Positions 8,039-16,777 of a DNA stretch of 33,078 bases are shown here, in pieces (position 1 is the stretch's first letter; each line of letters begins with the position of its first letter). This DNA comes from Acetobacterium sp. (GTDB lineage: Bacteria > Bacillota > Clostridia > Eubacteriales > Eubacteriaceae). Made by a program: the position numbers and the translations under genes. Below the pieces are notes generated by a model. It was not told the origin of the DNA. It did not search any database and saw only the letters and a list, made by a program, of their open reading frames with translations. Where the stretch lies: the NCBI GenBank assembly GCA_028692885.1, contig JAQUWM010000025.1, forward strand, positions 1 to 33,078, written 5' to 3'.

Positions 8039-8980
8039 CTAGTTTAAAATAGTTCCAATTTTCAATTTTTTTCCGCGTAAAAAAACGGTGGCATCCATCC
8101 GCTTTTTACCTGGTACTTGAACTGATCCAATTTTTAGGGCGTCGTTTTGTGTTTTAATCACAAGACCGTCCCGATCATTGGCAATAAGAATGGTTCCCGG
8201 TTTTTCCTGGCCTTCCCAGGTTATGATCTCCGGCTGAAAGCACTTTATTTTTTCATCATAATACACTACATAAGCCCCTGGTGCTGGATCCGTTCCATTA
8301 ATCAGATACAGTATCTCCCAGCTGGTTTTGGCCCAGTCGATATGGCCGGTATTTTTAAGAATCTTTGCTGCATAGGTGGCCAACGAATCATTTTGAGGAA
8401 TCGGTTTTAGCGATCCTGCCACTACCTTTTTGATCGTTTCAATTAATAGACCTCCACCTAAAATAGATAAATCCCGGTAAAGACTTTGAAAGGTGGTCGT
8501 CTCGGTAATCGGAAATTCTGCCTTTGACAATATATCTCCGGTGTCCATCCCTTCGCCCATCTGCATAATGGTAACCCCAGTTTTTGCTTTTCCATCAATG
8601 ATGGCTCGTTGAATCGGTGCTGCGCCACGATACTCAGGTAATAGTGAGCCATGAATGTTCAATGCTCCAAAGGTCGGCATTTCTAAAATTTCTTTGGACA
8701 AAATCTGACCATACGCCGCAACGATAAAGATATCTGCTTCGAAACTCTTCAATTGCTCAATAAATTGCGGATCTTTAATTTTTTCAGGCTGTAAAACTGT
8801 GATACCCAACTCAAGTGCTTTAGCTTTTAATGGCAGTATTTCAACCCTATTTCCTCTTTTATTGGGACGATCCGGCTGACAAATTGCTGCGACAACCTGA
8901 TATTCGGCAGACACAAGGCTTTCCAGGGCAGGAATACCGAAATCAGTTGTTCCCATAAAGATTACCTTGATTTTTTTCAT
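8039..8980 (-). CDS. fmt: Methionyl-tRNA formyltransferase
   Basis: Fmt formylates the initiator Met-tRNA with 10-formyl-tetrahydrofolate, allowing efficient initiation. The 313-residue product shows the catalytic triad of the family, N108, H110 and D146, within the motifs NIHGSLLPEYRG and MDTGDI. A C-terminal tRNA-binding domain follows. Its start overlaps the def stop by four bases. It works in one pathway with def next door: one adds the formyl group to the initiator, the other removes it from finished proteins. Confidence 0.97.
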   Translation of the reverse strand: MKKIKVIFMGTTDFGIPALESLVSAEYQVVAAICQPDRPNKRGNRVEILPLKAKALELGITVLQPEKIKDPQFIEQLKSFEADIFIVAAYGQILSKEILEMPTFGALNIHGSLLPEYRGAAPIQRAIIDGKAKTGVTIMQMGEGMDTGDILSKAEFPITETTTFQSLYRDLSILGGGLLIETIKKVVAGSLKPIPQNDSLATYAAKILKNTGHIDWAKTSWEILYLINGTDPAPGAYVVYYDEKIKCFQPEIITWEGQEKPGTILIANDRDGLVIKTQNDALKIGSVQVPGKKRMDATVFLRGKKLKIGTILN

Positions 8981-9417
8981 TTTTCGACGCGATCTATAAA
9001 CAAAATCCCATCCAGGTGGTCAAGTTCATGACAAACAGCTCGCGCCAGCAAATCCGCGCAGAAAAGTTGAAAAACCGTGCCATCCAGATCAGTTGCTTCA
9101 ACCACCAATGATTCCGGTCGTTTAACCAAACCCGCCTGTTCCGGAAGGCTGAGACAGGCTTCTTCATCCTCTTCTTCACCTTCGGTAGAAATGATGGTAG
9201 GGTTAATAAAGGTCATCGGTCCGTCACCAACATCGATAACAAACAAGCGTCTTAAAATACCGACCTGTGGCGCTGCCAAACCAACACCATCGGCTTTTTT
9301 CATGGTTTCTACCATATCATCATTTAATGTTTTTATTTTTTCGTCTATTTCTTCGATAACCCGAGATTTTTTTCTAAGAATTGGGTCTTCCTCAATTCTG
9401 ATTTGTCGAATAGCCAT
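8977..9417 (-). CDS. def: Peptide deformylase
   Basis: This metalloenzyme removes the N-formyl group from new proteins. All three family motifs are present in the 146-residue product: GVGLAAPQ at 44-51, EACLS at 86-90 with metal ligand C88, and HELDH at 130-134 with the two histidine ligands and the catalytic glutamate. The second motif is usually EGCLS, so alanine replaces the glycine next to the metal cysteine, a mild deviation. It is coupled to fmt by a four-base overlap and follows priA at a gap of 36 bases. Confidence 0.96.
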   Translation of the reverse strand: MAIRQIRIEEDPILRKKSRVIEEIDEKIKTLNDDMVETMKKADGVGLAAPQVGILRRLFVIDVGDGPMTFINPTIISTEGEEEDEEACLSLPEQAGLVKRPESLVVEATDLDGTVFQLFCADLLARAVCHELDHLDGILFIDRVEK

Positions 9418-9453
9418 TTTATCCTCCTGATTTATTATTGTTTGTAAATTCTT

Positions 9454-11847
9454 TTATAAATTTATTTGAATCGAAACCTTTGATTTCAATCCTTCTATTA
9501 TACCAAGCCCAATGATTTTTGGCATTAAATTTTGAAAAACACATGGGTCAGACGTCTTTAACACAATTTGATAGGTAATGTTCCCACCCTTAGTCACACC
9601 AATTCGCACCGGTTTGTAAACAACATTTTCGATTCCGTATTCTTTTAATTCTTCTTTCATCGTAACATAAAGCCGAAATGCATCATTTTCCGCTTCCTTT
9701 TCATTCTTTTGAAAAACGCCGAAGCTGACCATCTCAACAATCGGCGGGTATTTCATCAATTCTCGATAGCGAATTTCGCCCCGGTAAAACTCCTCAAAAC
9801 TTTCATTTTTGATCGAATAAATTGTTTCATTTTCTGGTTCGTGGGTTTGAATCAATCCCTTTGTCTTACCATCCATCGCTTTTTCAAAAAAACGGCTGTA
9901 AGTCTGATAGACTGTTTCTGAAGCCTGATAGTTCCCCTGATTAAGATCCCGATCAATCAGAACGGCGGCCGCAACACCAACATTGATCAAATTAAAGTGC
10001 TTGATAATAACCTGAGTTCCGATTAACACATCAATTTCTGCGTTAGCAATAGCCCTGTTTATTTTTTTTATTTCTGTTCGTTTCATATTTCCCTGAACCG
10101 TACCGATTCGGATCCCTGGAAAAACCTTTCCGAGATACTCTTCTAATTGATCAATACCGAAACCCATGTGTCTGATTTTATCGCTACCACAATCTGGGCA
10201 TCGTAGCGGAACCGCCATTTTATATCCGCAATAATGACAATGCAGGGAATGATCATGATTGAAGTATTTTAAAGAAATCCCGCAATGGGGGCATCTTTCG
10301 ATATGACCACAGTTACGACATAACACACTGTTGGCATAACCCTTATTATTAATAAATAGTACACTCATACGTTTTTGCTCAAAGCCGATCTGGATATCTT
10401 TTAGCAAGATCCGGCTTAAAATGCCCATGTTCCCCTGGTGCATTTCTTTTTGCATATCGACGATTTCAATGGTGTGTCGCAGTTTGTGTTCTTCACCAAT
10501 TCGGATCATTGCCAGCGCTTTTTTTTCGATTTGGTACCAGGTGGCAACCCGGGGCGTATCGTCTGCAATGATATAAGCAGCTTCCATTATTTCACTTGCT
10601 TTTTTGGCAATATCGACGATATGAAACCGGGGTGTTGAGATACTTATATGTGACGAATCATGATCATCATCAATGATAATCAGACCCAGACTTTTAAATG
10701 GTAAAAACAGGGCTGATCGCACCCCAATCACTACTTTTAATTCCCCGGTTTGAACCCGCTGATACAATTCTGCTCGTTGTTTTTGGGTGAGTCGTCCGTG
10801 AAAAACACCAACCTGATCACCAAAGTATTTGTAAAACATTTCCATGCGCTGAAACGTCATATTGACTTCTGGAAAGATAATAACGGCTGATTTATTGGAT
10901 TTCAACTGATCTTCGATGGCTTTAAAAAACAACCGATATTTGCTGGCCCCATCAAAAACATGAAAAAAAACACCTGACTTAACTTTCATCAATTCCTGAT
11001 ACCGATTGTAACTTTGCTGTTCTCGGTTTGTTAAAATAACTGACTGGTCTTCTTCTGCTACTCCTACCTGATTAAGTCGCGGCGTCTGTGATAAAGTTTT
11101 ATATTTAATAACGTAGTCTTTTTGAATTAAAGGATTTAAGCTTTTTTCAAATTGTGCCGCTACCATTTTCAGATCTCCTGCTGTCATGTCATGGTGGAGC
11201 AGGCAGTCCATCAGCTCGCGTTGCTTTTTACCGATTTTTTTATCCTTTTCAATGGCTCCCCGCCCTATGTCGGTAAGATGATAGCTTGTTTCGGCCGAAT
11301 CATCCTCCCCGTTTGGATCACTGAGAATTCTCCAACTCTTTTTAGCGTCGACAATTTTTTTCTCAACCAGGCCAATCAGAATAACTCGATCTTCCGGTTT
11401 CACTCTTTTTATTAAAAGCGCACTGCTATCTTCTCTAAAATAATGCTCAAGAAACCAGTTTTCTTTCAAATCCAGATCAAAGCTATCCGGGTTTTTGTAA
11501 TAATAGGTCTCCTGTTTAATTTGAACCGACATCGTAAAATAAGAGAGGGCTTCATAAAATAAAGAACAATAGGTGGTCTTCATCCAAAGACACAATTCTA
11601 TTTGTTCTTTATTTAAAATTGGTTGACTATCAATATTTTCAGTAATTTCTTTGATTCTACCCGAATAATCAGTTGTTTCTTTAATTCGTATAACAAAACC
11701 TTCAACCCGCCGATTTCCGAACCCAAATGAAACAACAACGCGCATCCCCGTTTTAATTACCGCTTCCAGCTGTTGCGGAATTCGATAGTCATAGGCATGA
11801 TCGATACGTTTATTCGTCTGGTTTAAAAAAACTTCGGCAATTTTCAC
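9454..11847 (-). CDS. priA: Primosomal protein PriA with degenerate helicase motifs
   Basis: PriA normally recognises stalled forks and reloads the replicative helicase, and is itself a 3'-5' superfamily 2 helicase. The 797-residue product has the N-terminal DNA-binding region, a helicase core and an intact zinc module with eight cysteines (C510, C513, C519, C522, C537, C540, C550, C553). The ATPase motifs are eroded. The Walker A site, usually GVTGSGKT, reads VFDGASKY (297-304), keeping only one Gly and the Lys. DEEH reads DDDH (393-396), GSATPS reads ADDTPR, and the arginine-finger motif QVAGRAGR is replaced by RFFEKAMD (652-659). The reading frame is intact, so it appears to be maintained as a likely non-helicase PriA. 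Confidence 0.9.
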   Translation of the reverse strand: MKIAEVFLNQTNKRIDHAYDYRIPQQLEAVIKTGMRVVVSFGFGNRRVEGFVIRIKETTDYSGRIKEITENIDSQPILNKEQIELCLWMKTTYCSLFYEALSYFTMSVQIKQETYYYKNPDSFDLDLKENWFLEHYFREDSSALLIKRVKPEDRVILIGLVEKKIVDAKKSWRILSDPNGEDDSAETSYHLTDIGRGAIEKDKKIGKKQRELMDCLLHHDMTAGDLKMVAAQFEKSLNPLIQKDYVIKYKTLSQTPRLNQVGVAEEDQSVILTNREQQSYNRYQELMKVKSGVFFHVFDGASKYRLFFKAIEDQLKSNKSAVIIFPEVNMTFQRMEMFYKYFGDQVGVFHGRLTQKQRAELYQRVQTGELKVVIGVRSALFLPFKSLGLIIIDDDHDSSHISISTPRFHIVDIAKKASEIMEAAYIIADDTPRVATWYQIEKKALAMIRIGEEHKLRHTIEIVDMQKEMHQGNMGILSRILLKDIQIGFEQKRMSVLFINNKGYANSVLCRNCGHIERCPHCGISLKYFNHDHSLHCHYCGYKMAVPLRCPDCGSDKIRHMGFGIDQLEEYLGKVFPGIRIGTVQGNMKRTEIKKINRAIANAEIDVLIGTQVIIKHFNLINVGVAAAVLIDRDLNQGNYQASETVYQTYSRFFEKAMDGKTKGLIQTHEPENETIYSIKNESFEEFYRGEIRYRELMKYPPIVEMVSFGVFQKNEKEAENDAFRLYVTMKEELKEYGIENVVYKPVRIGVTKGGNITYQIVLKTSDPCVFQNLMPKIIGLGIIEGLKSKVSIQINL

Positions 11848-11857
11848 GGTACAAATC

Positions 11858-12151
11858 CTATTCTGTTATCGTTAATGTTTCTTCAGGTTTATCACTACCG
11901 AGTAAAACCAGTTCTGATTCTTTAACAGCTTCGAGATGGTGATCAGCCTCTGGTTCATGGACCTTATGAACGCAATGAATCATATCTTCAGCAATTTCAT
12001 TGGTCGCAATTGTAACCGGATTGTCAATTTTAATTTTCACCAGTGGCTCATCACCATCCACTATTTCTCTTGCCCGCTTTGCTGTTGCCAGGACCAGAGA
12101 ATATTTATTTTCTGCTTTAATAATTAAATCATTTAATGCTGGATATCGCAT
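11858..12151 (-). CDS. rpoZ: RNA polymerase omega subunit
   Basis: Omega is the small accessory subunit that helps assemble the beta-prime subunit into RNA polymerase. The 97-residue product starts MRYPALNDLI and has the family pattern NKYSLVLATAKRAREI around residues 15-30, followed by a variable acidic tail. A GGGAGG ribosome site lies inside the last codons of gmk, and only two bases separate the genes. Its place between gmk and priA is the usual one, except that coaBC, normally between rpoZ and priA, is absent. Confidence 0.95.
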   Translation of the reverse strand: MRYPALNDLIIKAENKYSLVLATAKRAREIVDGDEPLVKIKIDNPVTIATNEIAEDMIHCVHKVHEPEADHHLEAVKESELVLLGSDKPEETLTITE

Positions 12152-12153
12152 TG

Positions 12154-12840
12154 TTACCTCCCAAGTATATCTTCAATTTTATTTTTCAGTCGTTCAGTTC
12201 GGCATTTTTCCGCCGTGATGATACTTTGTACCCGTTGCGCCGCGTCGTCCAGATCATCATTAATGACAATATAACTATAATCATCGGCATTTTTCATTTC
12301 TTCATAGGCGCAATTTAACCGTATTTCCATTTGTTCTTTGCTTTCGGTTCCCCGTTCTTCAATTCGCCGTCGCAGTTCCTGCATGGACGGTGGAACGATA
12401 AAAATATAGATACCTTCTTTGTAATTAGTTCGAACCTTTGCGGCACCCTGAATATCAATTTCCAGAATCACATCAAAGCCTGATTCTAATAAATTTTCCA
12501 CGTAATCTTTAGGGGTTCCATAATAGTTTTCATAAACTGTTGCATATTCCAGGTATTGTCCTTGTTCGATTCTTTCTTCAAAACTTTCTTTGGAAATATA
12601 AAAATATTCCCGTCCATGCTTTTCACTGTTTCTTGGCTGACGTGTTGTTTCTGAAATTGACAATCTAAGATCCGGGTTTTTTCGGCAGATAATCTTACAT
12701 ACACTTCCCTTGCCGGCACAGGATGGGCCTGATATAACAATGAGAATACCTTTTTCACGTTCAAAAAAAGCTTCGGTTAATTGTTCTTCTATTAATTTCT
12801 TGTTTACTACTGGACAATCACTCATAGACTTATTTAACAC
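12154..12840 (-). CDS. gmk: Guanylate kinase
   Basis: Gmk phosphorylates GMP (and dGMP) to GDP with ATP. The P-loop reads GPSCAGKG, slightly different from the common GPSGVGKG but still a valid Walker A. The GMP-binding segment with EYFYIS and GQYLEYATVYENYYGTP is present. The 228-residue length includes an N-terminal extension of about 25 residues. The first possible start is a GTG directly after the yicC stop; an in-frame ATG at 12825 would shorten it by five residues, and neither has a clearly better ribosome site. remA, which lies between yicC and gmk in Bacillus, is missing. Confidence 0.95.
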   Translation of the reverse strand: MLNKSMSDCPVVNKKLIEEQLTEAFFEREKGILIVISGPSCAGKGSVCKIICRKNPDLRLSISETTRQPRNSEKHGREYFYISKESFEERIEQGQYLEYATVYENYYGTPKDYVENLLESGFDVILEIDIQGAAKVRTNYKEGIYIFIVPPSMQELRRRIEERGTESKEQMEIRLNCAYEEMKNADDYSYIVINDDLDDAAQRVQSIITAEKCRTERLKNKIEDILGR

Positions 12841-12842
12841 CC

Positions 12843-13721
12843 CTACTCAATATTTTGTATTTGTTCTCTTATTTTTTCAATCTCACTCTTAACATCAACG
12901 ACAATATTTGCAATGGCTAAATCGCTCGCTTTTGAACCAATGGTATTAATCTCGCGATTCACTTCCTGAATCAGAAAATCCAGTTTTCGACCAACCGGTT
13001 CGGTTTCCGCAGCCATACCTTCCAATCGATCCAAATGGCTTTGAAGCCGGGTTAACTCCTCATCGATGTTTAGTTTATCGGTCATCAGGGCAACCTCAGT
13101 TAATAAACGTTTTTCGTCTATTTCAGCCGACTCGACATAAGAAGATATTTTTTCCCGCAATTCATCTCTGTACCGCTCCAGCATGTCTGGACTTTTTTCT
13201 TTGATCTTTTTAACATGCTCCCGAACTGCGCAGCAACGATTGACCACATCCTTTTTCAATGCACTACCTTCACGCTCGCGACTAGCATCAACTTCTTCAA
13301 GTGTTTTTACTAAAACCGGTTGAATTTTCAACCAGATGCTTTCATAATCATCGATGTCTTCTTCAATCATAATGACATCCGGAAATTTTGAAATCAGAGA
13401 CAAACTCAGATCATCGCCAATCATTGAATCAAGTCGACGAATTTCGTTTAATACTGAAATATAATTTTTGGCTAAATCCCGATTAAAGACAATGCGACGA
13501 TTTTTGGTGCCTAATTCCGAATATTTAATGAATATCTCAACCCGTCCTCGCGCAATACTTTGCGAAACCGTATTTCTGATTTTCTCTTCGATTGGATTAA
13601 GCATTTTGGGAATTTTAACAAAAAAATCTCTAAACCGATGGTTAATTGTTTTAATTTCAATTGAACAATCGATTTCTTCATCACGATAATCTTTCCGCCC
13701 AAAGCCTGTCATACTTTTCAT
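12843..13721 (-). CDS. yicC: YicC/YloC-family endoribonuclease
   Basis: Proteins of this family are RNA-degrading enzymes or adaptors; the YicC fold is an endoribonuclease linked to small-RNA turnover in enterobacteria. The 292-residue product begins MKSMTGFGR, the hallmark N-terminus. It ends with the conserved block GRKLDFLIQEVNREINTIGSKASD near residues 243-266 and has the normal length. It is the first gene of the run yicC-gmk-rpoZ-priA-def-fmt-yugP-rsmB. A promoter at 13890-13918 leaves an untranslated leader of about 160 bases. Confidence 0.93.
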   Translation of the reverse strand: MKSMTGFGRKDYRDEEIDCSIEIKTINHRFRDFFVKIPKMLNPIEEKIRNTVSQSIARGRVEIFIKYSELGTKNRRIVFNRDLAKNYISVLNEIRRLDSMIGDDLSLSLISKFPDVIMIEEDIDDYESIWLKIQPVLVKTLEEVDASREREGSALKKDVVNRCCAVREHVKKIKEKSPDMLERYRDELREKISSYVESAEIDEKRLLTEVALMTDKLNIDEELTRLQSHLDRLEGMAAETEPVGRKLDFLIQEVNREINTIGSKASDLAIANIVVDVKSEIEKIREQIQNIE

Positions 13722-13889
13722 GATGTTTCTCCATTTCCATTTTAATCCACCCGGTTAATTTCAGTTAACGCTATAAGTGAAACCATTACCAGGCCACTGT
13801 TTTTTATAATTGCATCTTTGTCCAAACTGCAAGATTTTTAAGTACTATGGCCTAAAAAACATTATTTTACATAGCTACTTAATCAATAT

Positions 13890-13918
13890 ACTATATCTAA
13901 TTCCCATAAAAAAGTCAA
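13890..13918 (-). promoter_or_regulatory. Sigma-A-type promoter for the yicC-rsmB run
   Basis: Minus-strand TTGACT (13918-13913) and TATAGT (13895-13890) are 17 bases apart. The predicted transcript start near 13883 leaves a leader of about 160 bases before yicC. Confidence 0.72.
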
Positions 13919-14000
13919 CGATTCCCTATTTATTAAACACTAAATAGAATTCATTTTTACTTTCCTTAATTGTTTCTTATGCCTTGTATTTAAAAACCCT

Positions 14001-14028
14001 TTTACATCCGTGAAGAACATGATAAAAT
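14001..14028 (+). promoter_or_regulatory. Probable promoter of rqcH
   Basis: TTTACA (14001-14006) and TAAAAT (14023-14028) are 16 bases apart. The predicted start near 14035 lies after the upstream GTG at 14010, which supports the ATG at 14070 as the real rqcH start. Confidence 0.55.
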
Positions 14029-14069
14029 CATCACATCTCCATCCATCAATTCGAAAGGAGCATTACTAT

Positions 14070-15839
14070 ATGGCTTATGATGGCGTTACCCTGTATCACT
14101 TAATAGAAGAATTTAAACCCCTCTTAATTGGAGGTCGCATACGAAAAATCTATCAACCGGAAATCGACGAAATCCGGCTTTTAGTTAACCTGGGAAATCA
14201 AAAACACCATGTCTTACTTTCGGCTAATGCCAGTAATCCGCGCGCATATATGACCGAAAAGATCAAAGAAAATCCCAGTGCTCCACCCAGTTTTTGTATG
14301 GTATTGAGGAAATATCTTCTCAATGGAACAATTGTTGATCTTACCCAGCATGAAACAGATCGAATTATGGAAATATCTATCTCATCAAAAAATGATTTCA
14401 ATGAAACAGTTATCCGCAAACTGCTGGTCGAAATAATGGGCCGAAACAGCAATATTATCCTGGTTGATGAATCAATGAAAATCCTCGATTCGATGAAAAA
14501 AGTCGGTTCGACTTCCAGCCGTTACCGCCAAATCCTTCCCGGTCGAGATTATATTTATCCTCCGGAAAATAACCGTCATGGATTTTTCAATATTGAAACC
14601 GAACAGTTCAATGCGCTCCTGACGAATTATGGCGAAGCGACGGTGGAAAAATTCTTTATTCAGGCTTTTCTGGGTATCAGCCCCAACATTGGTAAAGAGA
14701 TTGCTTTCCGAAGCGGTATCGACCCCAATTGTTGTATCGCCAGTCTCACCAAAAAGCAAAAACAATATTTAGGCACAGGCTTTATTCAGGTTATTACAGA
14801 AATCGCACAAAAATTTAAACCGATCATTATCTATCTTGGTCGAAAAATGGTGGATTTTTCAACGGTCGACCTCCACTATTTACGAGCCGATCATCGGTAC
14901 GAATCCTACCCGTCCATTTCAGAAATGCTTGAAGCGTATTATTTTAAACGCGATAAAGCCCTGCGCTTCAAAACACGGGCGGCTAATCTTCGTCAGCAGC
15001 TTGATCTTCTAGTCAAAAAAAATATCAAAAAGCTGGATAACCTCCACCAGGATGTCGACGCCTCCCATAAAAGTGAGAAGTTTAAGCTTTACGGCGATTT
15101 GATCACCGCTAATATCTATGCCATTGAAAAAGGTCAGGAAATTGCGACACTGGTTAACTATTACGATCCTGACTGCCAGACCCTCGATATTCCCCTAAAA
15201 GTTAACCGAACCCCAGCTCAGAACGCCCAACACTACTATAAAAAATATAACAAAAGCAAAATAGCCCTGAAACATCTGACCGGTTATATTTTAGAAACCG
15301 AAGAAAAAGTTTATTATCTGGAAAGTCTGGTCAACAGCTTGGATCAGTCCACTGAGTTGGCCGAACTGGATGAAATCCGCCATGAATTTCTCCATTCCGA
15401 ATTTAATAAAAAAGCGCTTTCCAAGGAAGACAAGAAAAAACAGACGCCTTCAAAGCCCTTGCATTTTGTTTCATCCGAAGGATTCCATATTTTTGTTGGT
15501 AAAAACAATTATCAGAATGATTTCATATCGACAAAAATGGGGAAAAGCGAAGACTGCTGGCTTCATGTCAAAGATGCGCCTGGTTCCCATGTACTGATTG
15601 TCGCAGGTGGACGCTTCATTACCGAGAAGACCCTGCTAGAAGCCGGTAATCTGGCCGCCTGGTACAGCAAATCAAGAGGCTCCAGCAATGTTCCAGTTGA
15701 TTATCTTGAGTTTAAATACCTAAAAAAACCCAGCAAAGCAAAACCCGGCATGGTTATCTTTACGAACCAGAACACTATGTACGTAACCCCAACTCAGGAT
15801 GGCGTTGAAGCAATGGAAATGATTACCGATGCTATCTAA
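14070..15839 (+). CDS. rqcH: Ribosome quality control protein RqcH (NFACT family)
   Basis: RqcH binds stalled 50S-peptidyl-tRNA complexes and recruits tRNA-Ala to add alanine tails that mark the peptide for degradation. The 589-residue product has the NFACT-N domain beginning MAYDGVTLYHLIEEF, a PPSFCMVLRKYL motif at 72-83 and the Asp97-Arg98 pair known to be needed for tail synthesis. Coiled-coil helices fill the middle, and the C-terminal NFACT-R domain carries FHIFVGKNN and DCWLHVKDAPGSHV. The ATG at 14070 is chosen for its AAAGGAG site at 14054-14060. Older annotations may call it a fibronectin-binding protein. Confidence 0.95.
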   Translation: MAYDGVTLYHLIEEFKPLLIGGRIRKIYQPEIDEIRLLVNLGNQKHHVLLSANASNPRAYMTEKIKENPSAPPSFCMVLRKYLLNGTIVDLTQHETDRIMEISISSKNDFNETVIRKLLVEIMGRNSNIILVDESMKILDSMKKVGSTSSRYRQILPGRDYIYPPENNRHGFFNIETEQFNALLTNYGEATVEKFFIQAFLGISPNIGKEIAFRSGIDPNCCIASLTKKQKQYLGTGFIQVITEIAQKFKPIIIYLGRKMVDFSTVDLHYLRADHRYESYPSISEMLEAYYFKRDKALRFKTRAANLRQQLDLLVKKNIKKLDNLHQDVDASHKSEKFKLYGDLITANIYAIEKGQEIATLVNYYDPDCQTLDIPLKVNRTPAQNAQHYYKKYNKSKIALKHLTGYILETEEKVYYLESLVNSLDQSTELAELDEIRHEFLHSEFNKKALSKEDKKKQTPSKPLHFVSSEGFHIFVGKNNYQNDFISTKMGKSEDCWLHVKDAPGSHVLIVAGGRFITEKTLLEAGNLAAWYSKSRGSSNVPVDYLEFKYLKKPSKAKPGMVIFTNQNTMYVTPTQDGVEAMEMITDAI

Positions 15840-15840
15840 A

Positions 15841-16758
15841 TTATTTCATATTTTTCAATATTGATTTAAACTCCGGTGGAACCGGAGCTCTGAAAATCAG
15901 ACGTTCCCCAGTTCTGGGATGGGTAAAACCCAGGGTATGGGCGTGGAGACATTGACCCCCTGTTTTAAAGGGGTTGTTCTTGTCTCCTTTGCCATACAAT
16001 GGATCACCGGCCAGCGGATGACCGATTTTTTCCATGTGCACCCGGATTTGGTGGGTTCGACCGGTTTCCAGCTGAAAACGAAGCAGGGTATACTGGGTAT
16101 ACCGCTTAATCACTTCAAAATGAGTAATCGCCGGTTTTGAGTTTTTTTCCACCACTGCCATTTTTATCCTGAGCTGTTCGTGTCTACCAATGGGCATATC
16201 CACCGTACCACGATTGGGTTTGACATTTCCCTTGACCAGACCATAATAGCGTCTGAGGATACTATGCTCCTTTAACTGTTCCGACAAACTTCGATGCGCG
16301 ATGTCATTTTTGGCAATCATCAGTAATCCGGAGGTATCCTTATCAATCCGGTGAATGATGCCTGGGCGCATGACGCCATTAATATTTGATAGATTCTTTG
16401 TATGATAAAGCAATCCATTAACAAGGGTACCGCTGCTGTTGCCAGGAGCAGGGTGGACCACCATTCCCTGGGGCTTATTAACAACAATCACATCCTCATC
16501 TTCATAGATGATAGCAAGCGGAATATTTTCTGCTTCCATATAACAGGCGATCGGTTCAGGAATCATCAAAGTGATCTTTTCTCCTGGTTTAACATGATAA
16601 CTGGCTTTCTTTTTCTGCCCGTTTACCAAAACATCCCCTGAAGTGATTAGTCGTTTAATATATTCTCTCGAATAATCTCCCGGCAAAGCGCAGCAAAAAT
16701 GATCCAGTCGCTGCTCGGTCTCTTCTGTCACAATATAGTCATTACGCTCTTTAGTCAT
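15841..16758 (-). CDS. RluD/YlyB-type pseudouridine synthase
   Basis: This is a large-family pseudouridine synthase acting on rRNA or tRNA; the exact target site cannot be told from sequence. The 305-residue product has an N-terminal S4 RNA-binding domain (about 15-70) and the catalytic motif HRIDKDTSGLLM, with the essential aspartate at D139. LETGRTHQIRVHM is also present. It faces rqcH with a single base between the stop codons and no visible terminator on either side. It is the last gene of the sepF-ylmH set. In Bacillus the similar gene is ylyB, near lspA. Confidence 0.93.
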   Translation of the reverse strand: MTKERNDYIVTEETEQRLDHFCCALPGDYSREYIKRLITSGDVLVNGQKKKASYHVKPGEKITLMIPEPIACYMEAENIPLAIIYEDEDVIVVNKPQGMVVHPAPGNSSGTLVNGLLYHTKNLSNINGVMRPGIIHRIDKDTSGLLMIAKNDIAHRSLSEQLKEHSILRRYYGLVKGNVKPNRGTVDMPIGRHEQLRIKMAVVEKNSKPAITHFEVIKRYTQYTLLRFQLETGRTHQIRVHMEKIGHPLAGDPLYGKGDKNNPFKTGGQCLHAHTLGFTHPRTGERLIFRAPVPPEFKSILKNMK

Positions 16759-16777
16759 AAAGCCCTCCCTTAATCAG

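Larger units (their letters stand above)
13722..14069. other. Divergent regulatory region between yicC and rqcH
   Basis: This AT-rich stretch of about 350 bases has no convincing gene. It holds two divergent promoters (listed separately). The yicC leader can fold: AGGCCA (13791-13796) pairs with TGGCCT (13848-13853), and inside that a smaller TTGCA/TGCAA hairpin is possible. No known riboswitch class was recognised. Confidence 0.6.

Noticed and set aside
14010-14069. Longer rqcH start at GTG 14010
   Set aside because: No ribosome site, lies upstream of or at the predicted transcript start, and adds residues before the conserved NFACT N-terminus. ATG at 14070 has AAAGGAG at good spacing.
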